Positions 15,713 through 25,111 of a stretch of DNA of 37,775 bases are shown one piece after another (position 1 is the first letter of the stretch; the number at the start of each line of letters is the position of its first letter). The stretch is from NCBI GenBank assembly GCA_937907705.1, contig CALCVP010000066.1:1-37775 (forward strand), read 5' to 3'. The notes beneath the pieces were generated by a model. It had not been told where the DNA came from, did not search any database, and was given only the letters and a program-made list of their open reading frames with translations. Position numbers and translations under genes: made by a program. The DNA is from an uncultured Prevotella sp. (GTDB lineage Bacteria > Bacteroidota > Bacteroidia > Bacteroidales > Bacteroidaceae).

Positions 15713-17077
15713 TTAGTTCTTAAAACTATGAATTGGGGCAGGTATGCGTCCTGTACGATTGACAAATGCATCACATGCAAACTGATTGACAGGCATAATA
15801 GGTGCATGACCTAATAATCCACCAAAATCTACACAATCACCAACATTCATGCCTACAGCAGGAATGACACGAACAGCTGTTGTTTTCTGATTTACCATAC
15901 CTATGGCAGCTTCATCAGCAATAATGCCAGATATAGAGGTTGCAGGGGTATCGCCTGGAATAGCAATCATGTCTAAGCCCACTGAACATACACAAGTCAT
16001 AGCTTCCAATTTTTCAATTGAAAGTGCACCAGCTTCTACGGCATCTATCATACCTTGATCTTCGCTTACAGGGATGAAAGCACCACTAAGGCCACCTACA
16101 TAAGAAGATGCCATAATGCCACCTTTTTTAACCTGATCATTCAGCAAAGCGAGTGCTGCTGTAGTGCCAGGAGCGCCTGGATGTTCTAATCCTATTTCCT
16201 TTAAAATATCAGCAACACTATCACCTACAGCAGGTGTCGGAGCTAATGAAAGGTCAATGATACCAAATGGAATATTTAGACGTCGTGATGCCTCTTTAGC
16301 CACTAATTGTCCTACGCGGGTTATTTTAAAAGCTGTACGCTTAATGGTCTCGCACAGTACTTCAAAGTTTTCATTTCTTACAGACTCAAGTGCATATTTC
16401 ACTACACCTGGACCACTTACACCAACACTGATAACAGCATCTGGCTCTGATACACCATGAAAGGCACCTGCCATAAATGGATTATCATCTGGAGCATTGC
16501 AAAGTACTACCAATTTTGCACATCCTAAGGAATGTCTCTTTTGGGTCAAGTCGGCTGTTTGCTTGATAATTTCTCCCATTAATTTTACTGCATCCATATT
16601 GATGCCTGTTTTCGTAGAACCTATATTGACAGAGCTACAAATATAGTTGGTTTCAGCTAAGGCTTTCGGGATTGAACGTATCAGGAGCTCATCACTCTTG
16701 CTCATGCCTTTAGAGACGATTGCAGAAAATCCGCCCAAAAAGTTAATGCCTAATTCTGTAGCGATCTTATCAAGTGTTTTGGCTATTGTAACATAATCAT
16801 CGGTGGTCTTGCATGCTGATCCACCAACAAGAGCTATAGGTGTAATAGCTATGCGCTTATTGACAATAGGTATACCATATTCTTTAGATATATCTTCACC
16901 TGTTTTTACCAGATTTTTTGCCAATCGTGTTATTTTATTATAAATATTCTGACAGAGTATATCCAATCGTGTGTCAGCACAGTCGAGTAAATTGATACCC
17001 ATTGTGATGGTACGCACATCAAGGTTTTCTTGCTCAATCATTTTATTGGTTTCAATAACCTCTGATATATTTATCAT
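15713..17077 (-). CDS. UPF0210 (PFL-like, DUF711) family protein
   Basis: A 454-residue protein of family UPF0210, often labelled 'PFL family' because of distant structural similarity to pyruvate formate-lyase. Its reaction is not established. Recognisable segments are the N-terminal DVRTITMGINLLDC, IALVGGSACKTTDDY, the LGGFSAIVSKGMSKSDE stretch, CNAPDDNPFMAGAFHG, SVGVSGPGVV and APTPAVGDSVADIL. Near the C-terminus are GGLSGAFIPVSEDQGM and GLDMIAIPGDTPATSISG. The length fits the family. It is paired with the ACT-domain gene upstream, 44 bases away on the same strand. That arrangement is conserved in many bacteria and suggests the ACT protein senses a ligand for it. A strong hairpin follows the stop. 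Confidence 0.92.
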   Translation of the reverse strand: MINISEVIETNKMIEQENLDVRTITMGINLLDCADTRLDILCQNIYNKITRLAKNLVKTGEDISKEYGIPIVNKRIAITPIALVGGSACKTTDDYVTIAKTLDKIATELGINFLGGFSAIVSKGMSKSDELLIRSIPKALAETNYICSSVNIGSTKTGINMDAVKLMGEIIKQTADLTQKRHSLGCAKLVVLCNAPDDNPFMAGAFHGVSEPDAVISVGVSGPGVVKYALESVRNENFEVLCETIKRTAFKITRVGQLVAKEASRRLNIPFGIIDLSLAPTPAVGDSVADILKEIGLEHPGAPGTTAALALLNDQVKKGGIMASSYVGGLSGAFIPVSEDQGMIDAVEAGALSIEKLEAMTCVCSVGLDMIAIPGDTPATSISGIIADEAAIGMVNQKTTAVRVIPAVGMNVGDCVDFGGLLGHAPIMPVNQFACDAFVNRTGRIPAPIHSFKN

Positions 17078-17121
17078 GATTTTTAGCTATAAGTAAGATA
17101 AAATAATGTAAAAGCAAATAC

Positions 17122-17394
17122 TTAAATACGGTGCATCATGTCAAAGATATCTTCACGTTGGCATTTTACCTGTACGCCTAATTCTTTACCGATGCCAGTA
17201 AGCTTGTCTGTGAGTTCTTCGTAGGATAAATCCAGTTGGCTAATATCAACTATCATCATCATGTTAAAGTAATCTTGCACAATGGTCTGCGAAATGTCCA
17301 AGATATTAACGTTACTTTCTGCTAAATAATTACAAACTTTAGCTATAATACCAATGGTATCTTTACCAACTACTGTAATAATGGCTCTGTTCAT
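17122..17394 (-). CDS. ACT-domain protein, UPF0237 family
   Basis: A 90-residue single ACT domain, a fold that usually binds amino acids or other small ligands to regulate a partner. It opens with RAIITVVGKDTIGIIAKV, then NVNILDISQTI with the conserved turn, and a third strand MMMIVDIS. The length and sequence match the stand-alone UPF0237 proteins. It is the first gene of a two-gene operon with the UPF0210 protein, behind a consensus promoter. The ligand is unknown. The start ATG at 17394 is well placed relative to the promoter (leader roughly 30 bases). Confidence 0.93.
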   Translation of the reverse strand: MNRAIITVVGKDTIGIIAKVCNYLAESNVNILDISQTIVQDYFNMMMIVDISQLDLSYEELTDKLTGIGKELGVQVKCQREDIFDMMHRI

Positions 17395-17432
17395 GAGATA
17401 ACTATTTTCTGTGTTAATTAGTAATTAAATTA

Positions 17433-17463
17433 CAAAATTAATCTATTATTTGTTAAATACAAA
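17433..17463 (-). promoter_or_regulatory. Promoter of the UPF0237-UPF0210 operon
   Basis: On the minus strand TTTG (17463 to 17460), a 19-base spacer, then TAATTTTG (17440 to 17433). Both elements and the spacing match the Bacteroidetes consensus. The ACT-domain ATG lies 38 bases beyond the -7 box. Confidence 0.8.
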
Positions 17464-17522
17464 ACAAATTGAGTAAAACATTCTTTTAAATGTGTAAAAT
17501 TAATATGTAGACATTCCAAATG

Positions 17523-18704
17523 CTATATTAGCTTTTTCATGCGGATATACCAAAACGTAATAGCCAATAAACACATTATAGCACCGGCAAAACCTATATA
17601 AGCTATATTGCTATATGTACAAACAGCACCACCTATCAAAGCACCACTTCCTATTCCCAAATTAAATACAGAAGAATAGATGGACATAGCTACTGAAGCT
17701 GCCTCTTTTGAAGAGTGGCTGATAATCTCTGATTGCATAGAAACACTAAATGAAGTAATAGATATTCCCCATAGACCACATAAAACGACAATAACAGGAA
17801 TACTAAATGATAAGGGGTAAATAAGTGCAAAACACAATAGAAAATTAAACAGGGCTACCATAATAAAGCGATAACGGTTGCGTATATAGAATTTAGAGAA
17901 TGATAAGCTGCCTACTATTCCTGCAACACCGAATATCATCAATGTGCCTGTAATGATATTGTCTGGCATATTAACCACCTGTTTTAAGAATGGCTCAACA
18001 TAACTATAGCTAATATAATAAGTAGTGATGACAAGAAATACAAACATGTATAAACTTACCAAAGATTTATTCTTGAACAGCGCTGGCAGTTCTTTCACGG
18101 AGAAGCCTCCACAACTGGAAACTTTAGGCAACGTGAAATAGAGATGTATCAAGCTCAATAATGCAAAAGCACCTACGCATAAGAAAGTCATACGCCAACC
18201 TATCATCAATCCTATGACACGAGCCAATGGCATGCCTACTATCATAGCAACAGAAGTGCCTGTAACAATAGCACTAAGTGCCAAGGCCTGGCAGCTTTGT
18301 GGAACTATACGAACTGCAATAGGTGATACAATAGACCAAAAGATAGCATGTGTACAAGCTACACCTATGCGAGATGCCATGAGCATAGGATATCCCGTAG
18401 ACAAGAATGACATCAACTGGCAAGCTACAAACACTCCTATGACGCATAAAATAAGTTTGCGTAACTCTATTTTTGAAACCATCAACATTAGAGGCAATGA
18501 TAAAATCATTACTACCCACGCATAAACAGAAATGAGCATGCCTCCTTTTGCCATGGTTATTCCGAAATCGGTAGAGATACTGCTCATCAAACCTATTGGT
18601 ACATACTCTGATGTATTGAATATAAAACCAGAACAAGTAAGACCTATCAATGCAAGCCAAGTATGAAAGGTCATTGTTTCTTCATGTTGTTTGTTTTTTG
18701 TCAT
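17523..18704 (-). CDS. MFS transporter, SotB-like (sugar/arabinose efflux family)
   Basis: A 393-residue, 12-helix major facilitator transporter of the DHA1 branch. It resembles the E. coli sugar efflux pump SotB along most of its length. Matching segments include SEYVPIGLMSSI in helix 1, YAWVVMILSLPLML in helix 2, then SRIGVACTHAIFWSI, GMPLARVIG and GWRMTF. Later come SYVEPFLKQV, GVAGIVGS and FNLGIGSGALIGG. By family it would export sugars, sugar analogues or toxic solutes; export of arabinose or xylose would fit the xylan genes nearby but is only inference. The ATG at 18704 gives a short hydrophilic N-terminus; a second ATG at 18674 is possible. No promoter octamer is visible upstream, so it may be read through from the tilS cluster. 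Confidence 0.85.
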   Translation of the reverse strand: MTKNKQHEETMTFHTWLALIGLTCSGFIFNTSEYVPIGLMSSISTDFGITMAKGGMLISVYAWVVMILSLPLMLMVSKIELRKLILCVIGVFVACQLMSFLSTGYPMLMASRIGVACTHAIFWSIVSPIAVRIVPQSCQALALSAIVTGTSVAMIVGMPLARVIGLMIGWRMTFLCVGAFALLSLIHLYFTLPKVSSCGGFSVKELPALFKNKSLVSLYMFVFLVITTYYISYSYVEPFLKQVVNMPDNIITGTLMIFGVAGIVGSLSFSKFYIRNRYRFIMVALFNFLLCFALIYPLSFSIPVIVVLCGLWGISITSFSVSMQSEIISHSSKEAASVAMSIYSSVFNLGIGSGALIGGAVCTYSNIAYIGFAGAIMCLLAITFWYIRMKKLI

Positions 18705-18727
18705 AAGAAATCATTTTATATTATAAT

Positions 18728-18764
18728 ATTGCCGTTTGTGCTTATTTCTGGAAAGTACGGCAAT
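18728..18764 (-). other. Weak hairpin between the small membrane protein and sotB-like gene
   Basis: ATTGCCG (18728-18734) pairs with CGGCAAT (18758-18764) around a 23-base loop, within the 81-base gap. There is no T-run on the minus strand, so it would be a weak terminator or processing site. The long loop makes this a low-confidence call. Confidence 0.35.
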
Positions 18765-18785
18765 TTTATTATTAATAATAAACAG

Positions 18786-19097
18786 TCATTTATCTTGTTT
18801 AAGTGGACTTTTATGTTCCATCCACATGATGAGAAGCATATTTGCCACAGCGATGGCTATTAGGTTCCATAAATCGCCAGGTAAAGGTATTTTAAAGAAT
18901 GGTTGAAAAAGCAATGTTAATACGAGAAATATACTACCCATCATTTTATTTCTTGCTTTTATATAGAAAATTGCTTGGATAATGAACAGCAGAAGACATA
19001 ATGTTCTTACGATGTCATAAACAAACATCGGCATAGGAACAAGGCAAAGTAAAATAAGTACAGCTAAAAGGAGTGGAATATGATTTAATGTCTTCAT
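18786..19097 (-). CDS. Small membrane protein (resembles DUF6804)
   Basis: A 103-residue protein with about four hydrophobic segments (around residues 5-25, 29-46, 51-69 and 73-91) and a short basic tail. I recognise it only loosely as one of the small Bacteroidetes DUF6804-type membrane proteins; no function is known. A TTG-initiated frame begins at 19142, overlapping the tilS stop, but the ATG at 19097 starts directly before the first hydrophobic helix and is preferred. It lies 41 bases after tilS on the same strand and is probably the distal gene of that transcription unit. Confidence 0.65.
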   Translation of the reverse strand: MKTLNHIPLLLAVLILLCLVPMPMFVYDIVRTLCLLLFIIQAIFYIKARNKMMGSIFLVLTLLFQPFFKIPLPGDLWNLIAIAVANMLLIMWMEHKSPLKQDK

Positions 19098-19138
19098 TAT
19101 GTTACGATTATCGTTTTTGGTATGTAACTTGTCCTTTT

Positions 19139-20521
19139 TCAATTATGAGGATGCTCTATAAAAGTTATTTTTATAATGCGTTGAGTGCTTTTGCCAATGC
19201 GGCATTTATTGCTTATTCGTAAACCTGCTAACCATATAATGCACCCAGTAGCGTCTGTGATTACCAATTGCTTCCGTTTGTCAAAAAGCGACATTTTGCA
19301 ATCTGTTAAGAAATCACTAACGAGTTTTGAACCCTTCATGCCAAAAGGAACAAACCTGTCTCCTTGTTGAACTGTACGTACAGTAAAAGGAAACGCTACT
19401 TTTGATTCATCTATACATGCACACAATGGGTCTCTGCTAATAGTTGATTGCGCAATGTCCATCTGTTCAAATTTGAGCTTCACTTCATTGTTGCATACAT
19501 ATATCCCTTCTTCTGGAATCTTTATAGGCGTATATGTTTTGGAAGATATAGGCTCCACAATAAGAGAATTGCGATTGACAAGTAGTTGATGGGTTGCAGA
19601 ACTTATTATTTTTCCTGTGGCTGTGGTTTGCAAGTTTTCAGCAAGTTGCTCTATTTGTGAAGGCGTAAATCCATATGTCTTCAATATATAGTAAAGAGTA
19701 TATTCAGGTGATACTTCTGCGGTGAGTTGGCTGATACTTATTTTAACGCCATTAACAGGTAAAGTAAGACTATTAATAGTTGGCGATAAAATGACACGTT
19801 TAACAGATTCTGCCATTGCAGCGTCAAATACAAGAGCTGCCTGTTCTATGCGTTGCGCGGTATGGGCTATGCTTTCGCTGACAGAAGGGTTCATGCCACG
19901 GATAAGGGGTAGTAAGTTAAGTCTAATTTTATTTCTTACCACATCATCTTCCAAATTAGTGCTATCTGTTACATACTTCTGATGCGCCAATGCTAATGTC
20001 TGCTCTATTTCTTGTCTGAAAACACAGAGTAAAGGTCTTATAATATGTCCATTGCGATTAGCTATTCCTGTTAATCCATGTAGTCCAGTACCTCTAATAA
20101 GGTTCATCAGTACAGTTTCTACGCTATCGTCTTTATGATGGGCTACGCAGATAGCGGTAGCGTCAATGTCTTTCATCAACTGTTCAAAATAAGCATATCT
20201 TAGTTGTCGTGCAGCCATTTCAATGCTAATTTTATGCAGTTGTGCAAAGGATACAGTATCAAAATGTATCAGATGAAACGGTATGTTATTTTGGCTACAA
20301 AATTCTTTGCAGAATATTTCATCTCTATCAGATTCTTTACCGCGAAGATGAAAATTACAGTGGGCGGCCTCTATTGTATACCCTAATTGTGAAAGGGTTA
20401 AAGCAAGCGTAACGCTGTCAGCTCCTCCTGACAGCGCTACGATATATTTTCCACTTTTACAGAGCAGCTTATTTTTCTTTATATAATTGGAGACCGTTTC
20501 GATAAACGACTTATTCAACAT
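19139..20521 (-). CDS. tilS: tRNA(Ile)-lysidine synthase
   Basis: A 460-residue N-type ATP pyrophosphatase that adds lysine to C34 of tRNA-Ile(CAU), changing its codon recognition from AUG to AUA and its charging from Met to Ile; it is essential in most bacteria. The PP-loop SGGADS sits at residues 31-36, followed by AAHCNFHLRGKESDRDE and the CVAHHKDDSVETVLMNLIRG segment that binds ATP. LTGI and IRPLL follow. The C-terminal tRNA-binding domain ends with DRFVPFGMKGSKLVSDFL, then WLAGLRISNKCRI. The ATG at 20521 overlaps the end of the rlmI-like gene by 11 bases; an in-frame TTG at 20530 is less likely. The overlap indicates translational coupling. Confidence 0.95.
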   Translation of the reverse strand: MLNKSFIETVSNYIKKNKLLCKSGKYIVALSGGADSVTLALTLSQLGYTIEAAHCNFHLRGKESDRDEIFCKEFCSQNNIPFHLIHFDTVSFAQLHKISIEMAARQLRYAYFEQLMKDIDATAICVAHHKDDSVETVLMNLIRGTGLHGLTGIANRNGHIIRPLLCVFRQEIEQTLALAHQKYVTDSTNLEDDVVRNKIRLNLLPLIRGMNPSVSESIAHTAQRIEQAALVFDAAMAESVKRVILSPTINSLTLPVNGVKISISQLTAEVSPEYTLYYILKTYGFTPSQIEQLAENLQTTATGKIISSATHQLLVNRNSLIVEPISSKTYTPIKIPEEGIYVCNNEVKLKFEQMDIAQSTISRDPLCACIDESKVAFPFTVRTVQQGDRFVPFGMKGSKLVSDFLTDCKMSLFDKRKQLVITDATGCIIWLAGLRISNKCRIGKSTQRIIKITFIEHPHN

Positions 20522-21692
20522 AAAGCACAAGTCCTTTTAGATATTCACCTTCTGGATGATAGATATTGATAGGGTGATCAGCAGGTTGATGCAGTTGATG
20601 TAGAATTCTTACATTGCGTCCTGCCATTGCTGCTGCTGTAAATACAGCGTTGCGGAAATTATCTTTTGTAACTACTTGACTACAGCTAAACGTAAACAAT
20701 ATGCCTCCTTTTTTTATCCGCTCAAAGGCCTTTACATTTAGGCGGGTATAGCCTTTTAATGCATTATGTAAAGCAGCGCGATGTTTGGCAAAGGCAGGCG
20801 GGTCAAGTATGATTAGGTCATATTTGTCATTAGCAGCATCTAAGAATTTGAATGCGTCTTCGCAAAAAGCTTCGTGCCTCTTGTCACCGGGAAAGTTGAG
20901 TTCCACATTGGCATTTGTTAGCTCTATGGCTTTGGCACTGCTATCAACAGAGTGTACAGCTTTAGCGTTGCCTCTCATTGCATAGAAGGAGAATCCTCCA
21001 GTATAACAAAACATGTTTAGTACAGTTTTTCCCTTTGCATAATGCTCTAATAAACTGCGATTTTCACGTTGGTCAACAAAAAATCCTGTTTTTTGACCTT
21101 TTAACCAGTCAACATGAAATTTCAAACCATTCTCTACAGCTATATTGTCATCACTGCCACCATATATAAATCCATTTTCTTGTCCGAGCTCAGCTTTGAA
21201 AGGCAAAGTCGTTTCACTCTTATAGAATACGTTTTCTATGCGGCTTCCCATCACTTCAACAAGTTGCCGGGCGATAGCTTCTCTATCGCAATGCATGCCT
21301 ACGCTATGTGCTTGCATGACGGCAGTCTTTCCATAGCAGTCAATGACCAGTCCAGGTAAGTTATCCCCTTCACCATGCACCAGTCTGAAGGTGTTGTTCT
21401 GAGGATTGTCGGCAATGCCAATACTTTGTCGCATTCTTAAAGCTGAGGCAATACGTTCATGCCAAAAAGAGTCGTTAATCTCTACATCTTTAAAAGACAG
21501 CACTCTTACAGCTATACTTCCTATTTGATAATGTCCAACAGCAATAAAATTGCCATTGTTGGTAATCACTCTGACCTTTTCTCCTTCTTCAATGTCATTA
21601 TCCATGCGTTGGATAGCACCGGAGAAAATCCATGGATGAAAACGCTTAAGGCTCTCTTCTTTACCTTTCTTAAGATATACGCATTTATACAT
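20511..21692 (-). CDS. Class I SAM-dependent rRNA methyltransferase, RlmI family
   Basis: A 393-residue cytoplasmic methyltransferase of the RlmI (YccW) family, which makes 5-methylcytosine in 23S rRNA. The N-terminal PUA domain (about 1-75) opens with VYLKKGKEESLKRFHPWIFS. The catalytic domain shows FFVDQRENR, the SAM motif VLNMFCYTGGFSFYA, an acidic SVDSS strand and the motif IV LIILDPPAFAKH. A later TFSCSQVV holds the second cysteine region expected of m5C enzymes. The exact target base is inferred. Its start overlaps the exonuclease stop by 8 bases and its end overlaps tilS by 11, so the three genes form one compact operon. Confidence 0.88.
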   Translation of the reverse strand: MYKCVYLKKGKEESLKRFHPWIFSGAIQRMDNDIEEGEKVRVITNNGNFIAVGHYQIGSIAVRVLSFKDVEINDSFWHERIASALRMRQSIGIADNPQNNTFRLVHGEGDNLPGLVIDCYGKTAVMQAHSVGMHCDREAIARQLVEVMGSRIENVFYKSETTLPFKAELGQENGFIYGGSDDNIAVENGLKFHVDWLKGQKTGFFVDQRENRSLLEHYAKGKTVLNMFCYTGGFSFYAMRGNAKAVHSVDSSAKAIELTNANVELNFPGDKRHEAFCEDAFKFLDAANDKYDLIILDPPAFAKHRAALHNALKGYTRLNVKAFERIKKGGILFTFSCSQVVTKDNFRNAVFTAAAMAGRNVRILHQLHQPADHPINIYHPEGEYLKGLVLYVE

Positions 21693-22431
21693 TTTCTGCT
21701 TTTGTTTTAAGTTCGTTGGTGTTATGATTTATATCAATTGATGTAGCAGTTGCAGAATAATCTGTTGTTGCATCATTGGCAAAAGCTTCTTTTGTTTGCT
21801 TGTCTTTCTGCTCTTCACTTATTTTTACCAGTTGATACATTCCTGAATGTTCCAATCGTTGCAATTCTTCATAAATAAGAATGCATGACCACGCATCAAT
21901 GGCAGCGTAAGCTTTCTGCTTATCGCTAAGAATATCTGTTTCCCAATTGCTGAGGCGTGCAGATTTGCTGATTTTTTCATGGAACAAGTTAGCATAAATC
22001 TTTTGCAAGCTTAAGTCTTCAATACCCAATTCACCAACATGCTGTTGCAAGTCAATAAAATTTCCAGGTTTAAAATCAATGCGCTTGTGCAGCGACATGA
22101 TATCATCATGGAGAGACAAGCCTATTTTAGGAATACGCTGATCCTCCAATAGCTTCAATATTGAAGGTGTAATACCTGTAAGATTAAGTCTGAAAAGAAA
22201 ACATGTATCATGGGTTGATACTTGTAGCAATGCCACTTTATGAGTTTGTCCTTTTTTAAAGGTTGGCCTTGTCTCTGTATCTACTCCTAAAATATCTTGG
22301 TTAAGTAAGTAATCCACTGCTTTATCTGCCTCGGCAGCAGTATTTACCACAATGATTCTTCCGCTGAAAGTAACCATGGGCATTGCAGGAATAGCGTGCT
22401 TGTCAATTTTGTTATATATGATTTTTTTCAT
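21685..22431 (-). CDS. 3'-5' exonuclease, RNase D-like DEDDy family
   Basis: A 248-residue protein with one DEDD exonuclease domain. The four metal ligands are visible: Asp51 and Glu53 in LGVDTETRP, Asp in LSLHDDIMSLH, and the final Asp in the YAAIDAW motif (YxxxD, DEDDy type). There is no HRDC domain, so it is shorter than E. coli RNase D and matches the stand-alone exonucleases common in Bacteroidetes. Whether it acts on tRNA ends, other RNA or DNA is unknown. A TTG frame begins at 22455, but the ATG at 22431 is preferred. It is the first gene of the exonuclease-rlmI-tilS operon and is divergent from ftsK. Confidence 0.88.
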   Translation of the reverse strand: MKKIIYNKIDKHAIPAMPMVTFSGRIIVVNTAAEADKAVDYLLNQDILGVDTETRPTFKKGQTHKVALLQVSTHDTCFLFRLNLTGITPSILKLLEDQRIPKIGLSLHDDIMSLHKRIDFKPGNFIDLQQHVGELGIEDLSLQKIYANLFHEKISKSARLSNWETDILSDKQKAYAAIDAWSCILIYEELQRLEHSGMYQLVKISEEQKDKQTKEAFANDATTDYSATATSIDINHNTNELKTKAENV

Positions 22432-22452
22432 GTCTATATTCAAAACAGTTTG

Positions 22453-22511
22453 CAAAAATATAAAAAAATGATGATTAAATGGCTAAATATGACATTTTTA
22501 GATTACTTTTG
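22453..22511. promoter_or_regulatory. Divergent promoter region, exonuclease operon and ftsK
   Basis: Two -7 octamers match the Bacteroidetes consensus: TATTTTTG on the minus strand (22460 to 22453), 22 bases before the exonuclease ATG, and TACTTTTG on the plus strand (22504-22511), 26 bases before the ftsK ATG. Neither has a clear TTTG at -33, so both calls rest on the -7 element and position. Confidence 0.5.
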
Positions 22512-22536
22512 CAATGAATTTTATGTAAATAGACCA

Positions 22537-25026
22537 ATGGCAAAAAAGAAAAATACAAAAGTCAGCAAAAATTCTTTTGTCGAAGTTACCGGCTTAAAAA
22601 ATTTATTCCAAAACGATATATTCAACTTTATTATGGGCATCATTTTAATATTGATGTCAGTATATATTGTCATATCCTTTATTTCCTTTTTTAATACAGG
22701 CAGTAATGATCAAAGCCTGATACTTGATTTACGCCAAGGAGAAATACTCAATAAAGAGCATGTATTTCAAAACAGTTGTGGATCATACGGTGCATTTGTA
22801 GCTTATTATTTTATATCGCGTTGCTTTGGGTTCTCTGCTTTCATTATCCCTGCCTTTATGTTCATAATGGGTTTGGACTTGGTAAAGGCTTACAGGATAA
22901 ACCTTTGGAAATGCTTCTTTTGCATGAGTATTGTCATGATTTGGCTTTCTGTCATGTCTGCCAAAATGTTGACTCCCATATTGGGTAGCATGATTTTCAA
23001 TCCTGGAGGCGACAGTGGCTTGTATTGCTGTCAGTGGTTTGAAAATATTGTTGGCACTCCAGGACTGTTGGCAATCTTACTGCTTACAGCATTGCTATTT
23101 CTAACCTATCTTAGCCGAGAAACCATTATTGTGGTGCGTAAGTTGCTTAATCCTGTTCATACCATTAATGACATGCGCTTCCGAGTATTGAGTGCTAATG
23201 ACAACAAATCAGTTGCACAATCTGATAATTTGCATACTGCACCCATGGAAACATTGGATGATCCTAAAGTATTTGACAATCCCTCTACACAAAAAGTAGA
23301 GTTCTCTGTCGAGAATGCTGAAGATGCTACCGTGATAGAAACGCCAACGGGTAATGCGGAACCTATACAGCAGCCTATCAATGCTAATGTGCCAACAGGA
23401 AGTGAACCTAATACAGCTGCACCAGTGCAGGAGATGCAAATCCATGCTGGTATGGAAGAAGAAGTGGCCAATTCCAATACTGTGCAAGGGGAGGTAGACC
23501 TCAATGTGCCTATTAATCCTAAAGAACCTTGGACGCGTTATAAGTATCCTACTCTTGATCTGCTTAAGAAATATGAGAATGATGGCAAGCCTTATATTGA
23601 TATGAAGGAGCAAACGGCCAATAAAAACCGTATTGTGGAAGTGCTCAATAATTTTGGCGTACAAATCAAGACTATTTCTGCCACTGTTGGCCCCACCATT
23701 ACACTGTATGAAATAACGCCTGCTGAAGGTGTGCGCATATCAAAGATACGTAATTTGGAAGATGATATAGCGCTGAGTCTTGCGGCTTTAGGTATCCGTA
23801 TCATTGCTCCTATACCTGGTAAAGGAACTATTGGTATAGAGGTTCCTAATGCAAAGCAGAATATAGTGTCAATGGAGAGCATATTGAACTCGAAGAAGTT
23901 TCAGGAAACTAAAATGGAGCTGCCTATCGCGATTGGCAAGACTATTACCAATGAGGTATATATGGTTGATTTGGCCAAACTTCCTCACTTGTTGGTAGCA
24001 GGTGCAACAGGACAAGGTAAGTCTGTTGGCTTAAATGCCATTATCACATCTTTATTGTATAAAAAGCATCCTAATGAACTGAAATTTGTGCTGATAGACC
24101 CTAAGAAAGTCGAGTTTAGCATTTATGCGCCTATTGTCCCTCACTTTATGGCTAAGGTTGAAGACAATGATGAGGCTATTATAACAGATGTAAAGAAGGT
24201 AATACGTACGCTTAACAGCTTATGTAAATTGATGGATAACCGCTACGATATGCTTAAATTGGCAGGTGCCAAAAATATTGTAGAGTATAACCGCAAGTAT
24301 GTAAATCATCAGCTCCGACTTACTGACGGGCATGAATTTATGCCCTATATAGTTGTTATCATTGATGAGTTTGGCGACCTTATCATGACAGCAGGCAAAG
24401 AGATAGAGATGCCAATAGCCCGTATAGCCCAATTGGCCCGTGCAGTAGGTATACATATGGTGATAGCTACTCAGCGTCCTACCACATCCATCATTACAGG
24501 TAACATCAAGGCCAATTTCCCGGCCCGTATGGCTTTCAGGGTGAGTGCTATGATAGACTCACGTACAATTCTCGACCGTCCTGGTGCTAATCAGCTTATT
24601 GGCAAGGGCGACTTGTTGTTTCTTGAAAAGAATGAGCCTGTGCGCGTGCAGTGTGCTTTCGTTGATACGCCTGAGATTGAAAACATCAGTCGCTATATAG
24701 CCAGTCAGCCAGGTCCTCTTGAACCTATGGAGCTGCCAGAACCTGCTACTGATGATGATGATAGTAATGGTGGCGGTTCAGGTATTGATGCTCATAATCT
24801 TGACCCTTTATTTGAAGAAGCTGCACGCTCTATTGTCTTAAGCCAGCAAGGGTCTACCAGTATGATTCAACGTAAATTCTCTATAGGCTACAATCGTGCC
24901 GGACGGTTGATGGACCAGATGGAGAAAGCCGGTATCGTAGGACAGGCACACGGCAGTAAACCTCGTGAGGTGTTGATACAAGATGAGAGCAGTTTGGAAA
25001 GTCTCTTGTCCCAGATAAAACATTAA
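22537..25026 (+). CDS. ftsK: DNA translocase FtsK
   Basis: An 829-residue septal motor that pumps chromosome ends across the division septum and activates dimer resolution. Four membrane helices lie in the first ~195 residues, followed by a Gln/Pro/Glu-rich linker (about 220-330). The alpha/beta motor contains DPKKVEFS, ATRAIN-type Walker A GATGQGKS (489-496) and Walker B VIIDEFGDL (Asp610-Glu611), then ARAVGIHMVIATQRP. The C-terminal winged-helix gamma domain (about 757-820) contains SMIQRKFSIGYNRAGRLMDQ and recognises polar chromosome sequences. The frame is open from 22396, but MAKKKNTK at 22537 lies just after a promoter -7 box and gives the normal Bacteroidetes N-terminus. LolA-like protein is encoded 85 bases downstream. 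Confidence 0.96.
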   Translation: MAKKKNTKVSKNSFVEVTGLKNLFQNDIFNFIMGIILILMSVYIVISFISFFNTGSNDQSLILDLRQGEILNKEHVFQNSCGSYGAFVAYYFISRCFGFSAFIIPAFMFIMGLDLVKAYRINLWKCFFCMSIVMIWLSVMSAKMLTPILGSMIFNPGGDSGLYCCQWFENIVGTPGLLAILLLTALLFLTYLSRETIIVVRKLLNPVHTINDMRFRVLSANDNKSVAQSDNLHTAPMETLDDPKVFDNPSTQKVEFSVENAEDATVIETPTGNAEPIQQPINANVPTGSEPNTAAPVQEMQIHAGMEEEVANSNTVQGEVDLNVPINPKEPWTRYKYPTLDLLKKYENDGKPYIDMKEQTANKNRIVEVLNNFGVQIKTISATVGPTITLYEITPAEGVRISKIRNLEDDIALSLAALGIRIIAPIPGKGTIGIEVPNAKQNIVSMESILNSKKFQETKMELPIAIGKTITNEVYMVDLAKLPHLLVAGATGQGKSVGLNAIITSLLYKKHPNELKFVLIDPKKVEFSIYAPIVPHFMAKVEDNDEAIITDVKKVIRTLNSLCKLMDNRYDMLKLAGAKNIVEYNRKYVNHQLRLTDGHEFMPYIVVIIDEFGDLIMTAGKEIEMPIARIAQLARAVGIHMVIATQRPTTSIITGNIKANFPARMAFRVSAMIDSRTILDRPGANQLIGKGDLLFLEKNEPVRVQCAFVDTPEIENISRYIASQPGPLEPMELPEPATDDDDSNGGGSGIDAHNLDPLFEEAARSIVLSQQGSTSMIQRKFSIGYNRAGRLMDQMEKAGIVGQAHGSKPREVLIQDESSLESLLSQIKH

Positions 25027-25111
25027 GATTGGCATAATAGCAATTGATAAATATAGTAACTAACAGATGTGTTGCACACATTGTGTGGCATATATAAAAT
25101 GACATGTAACT

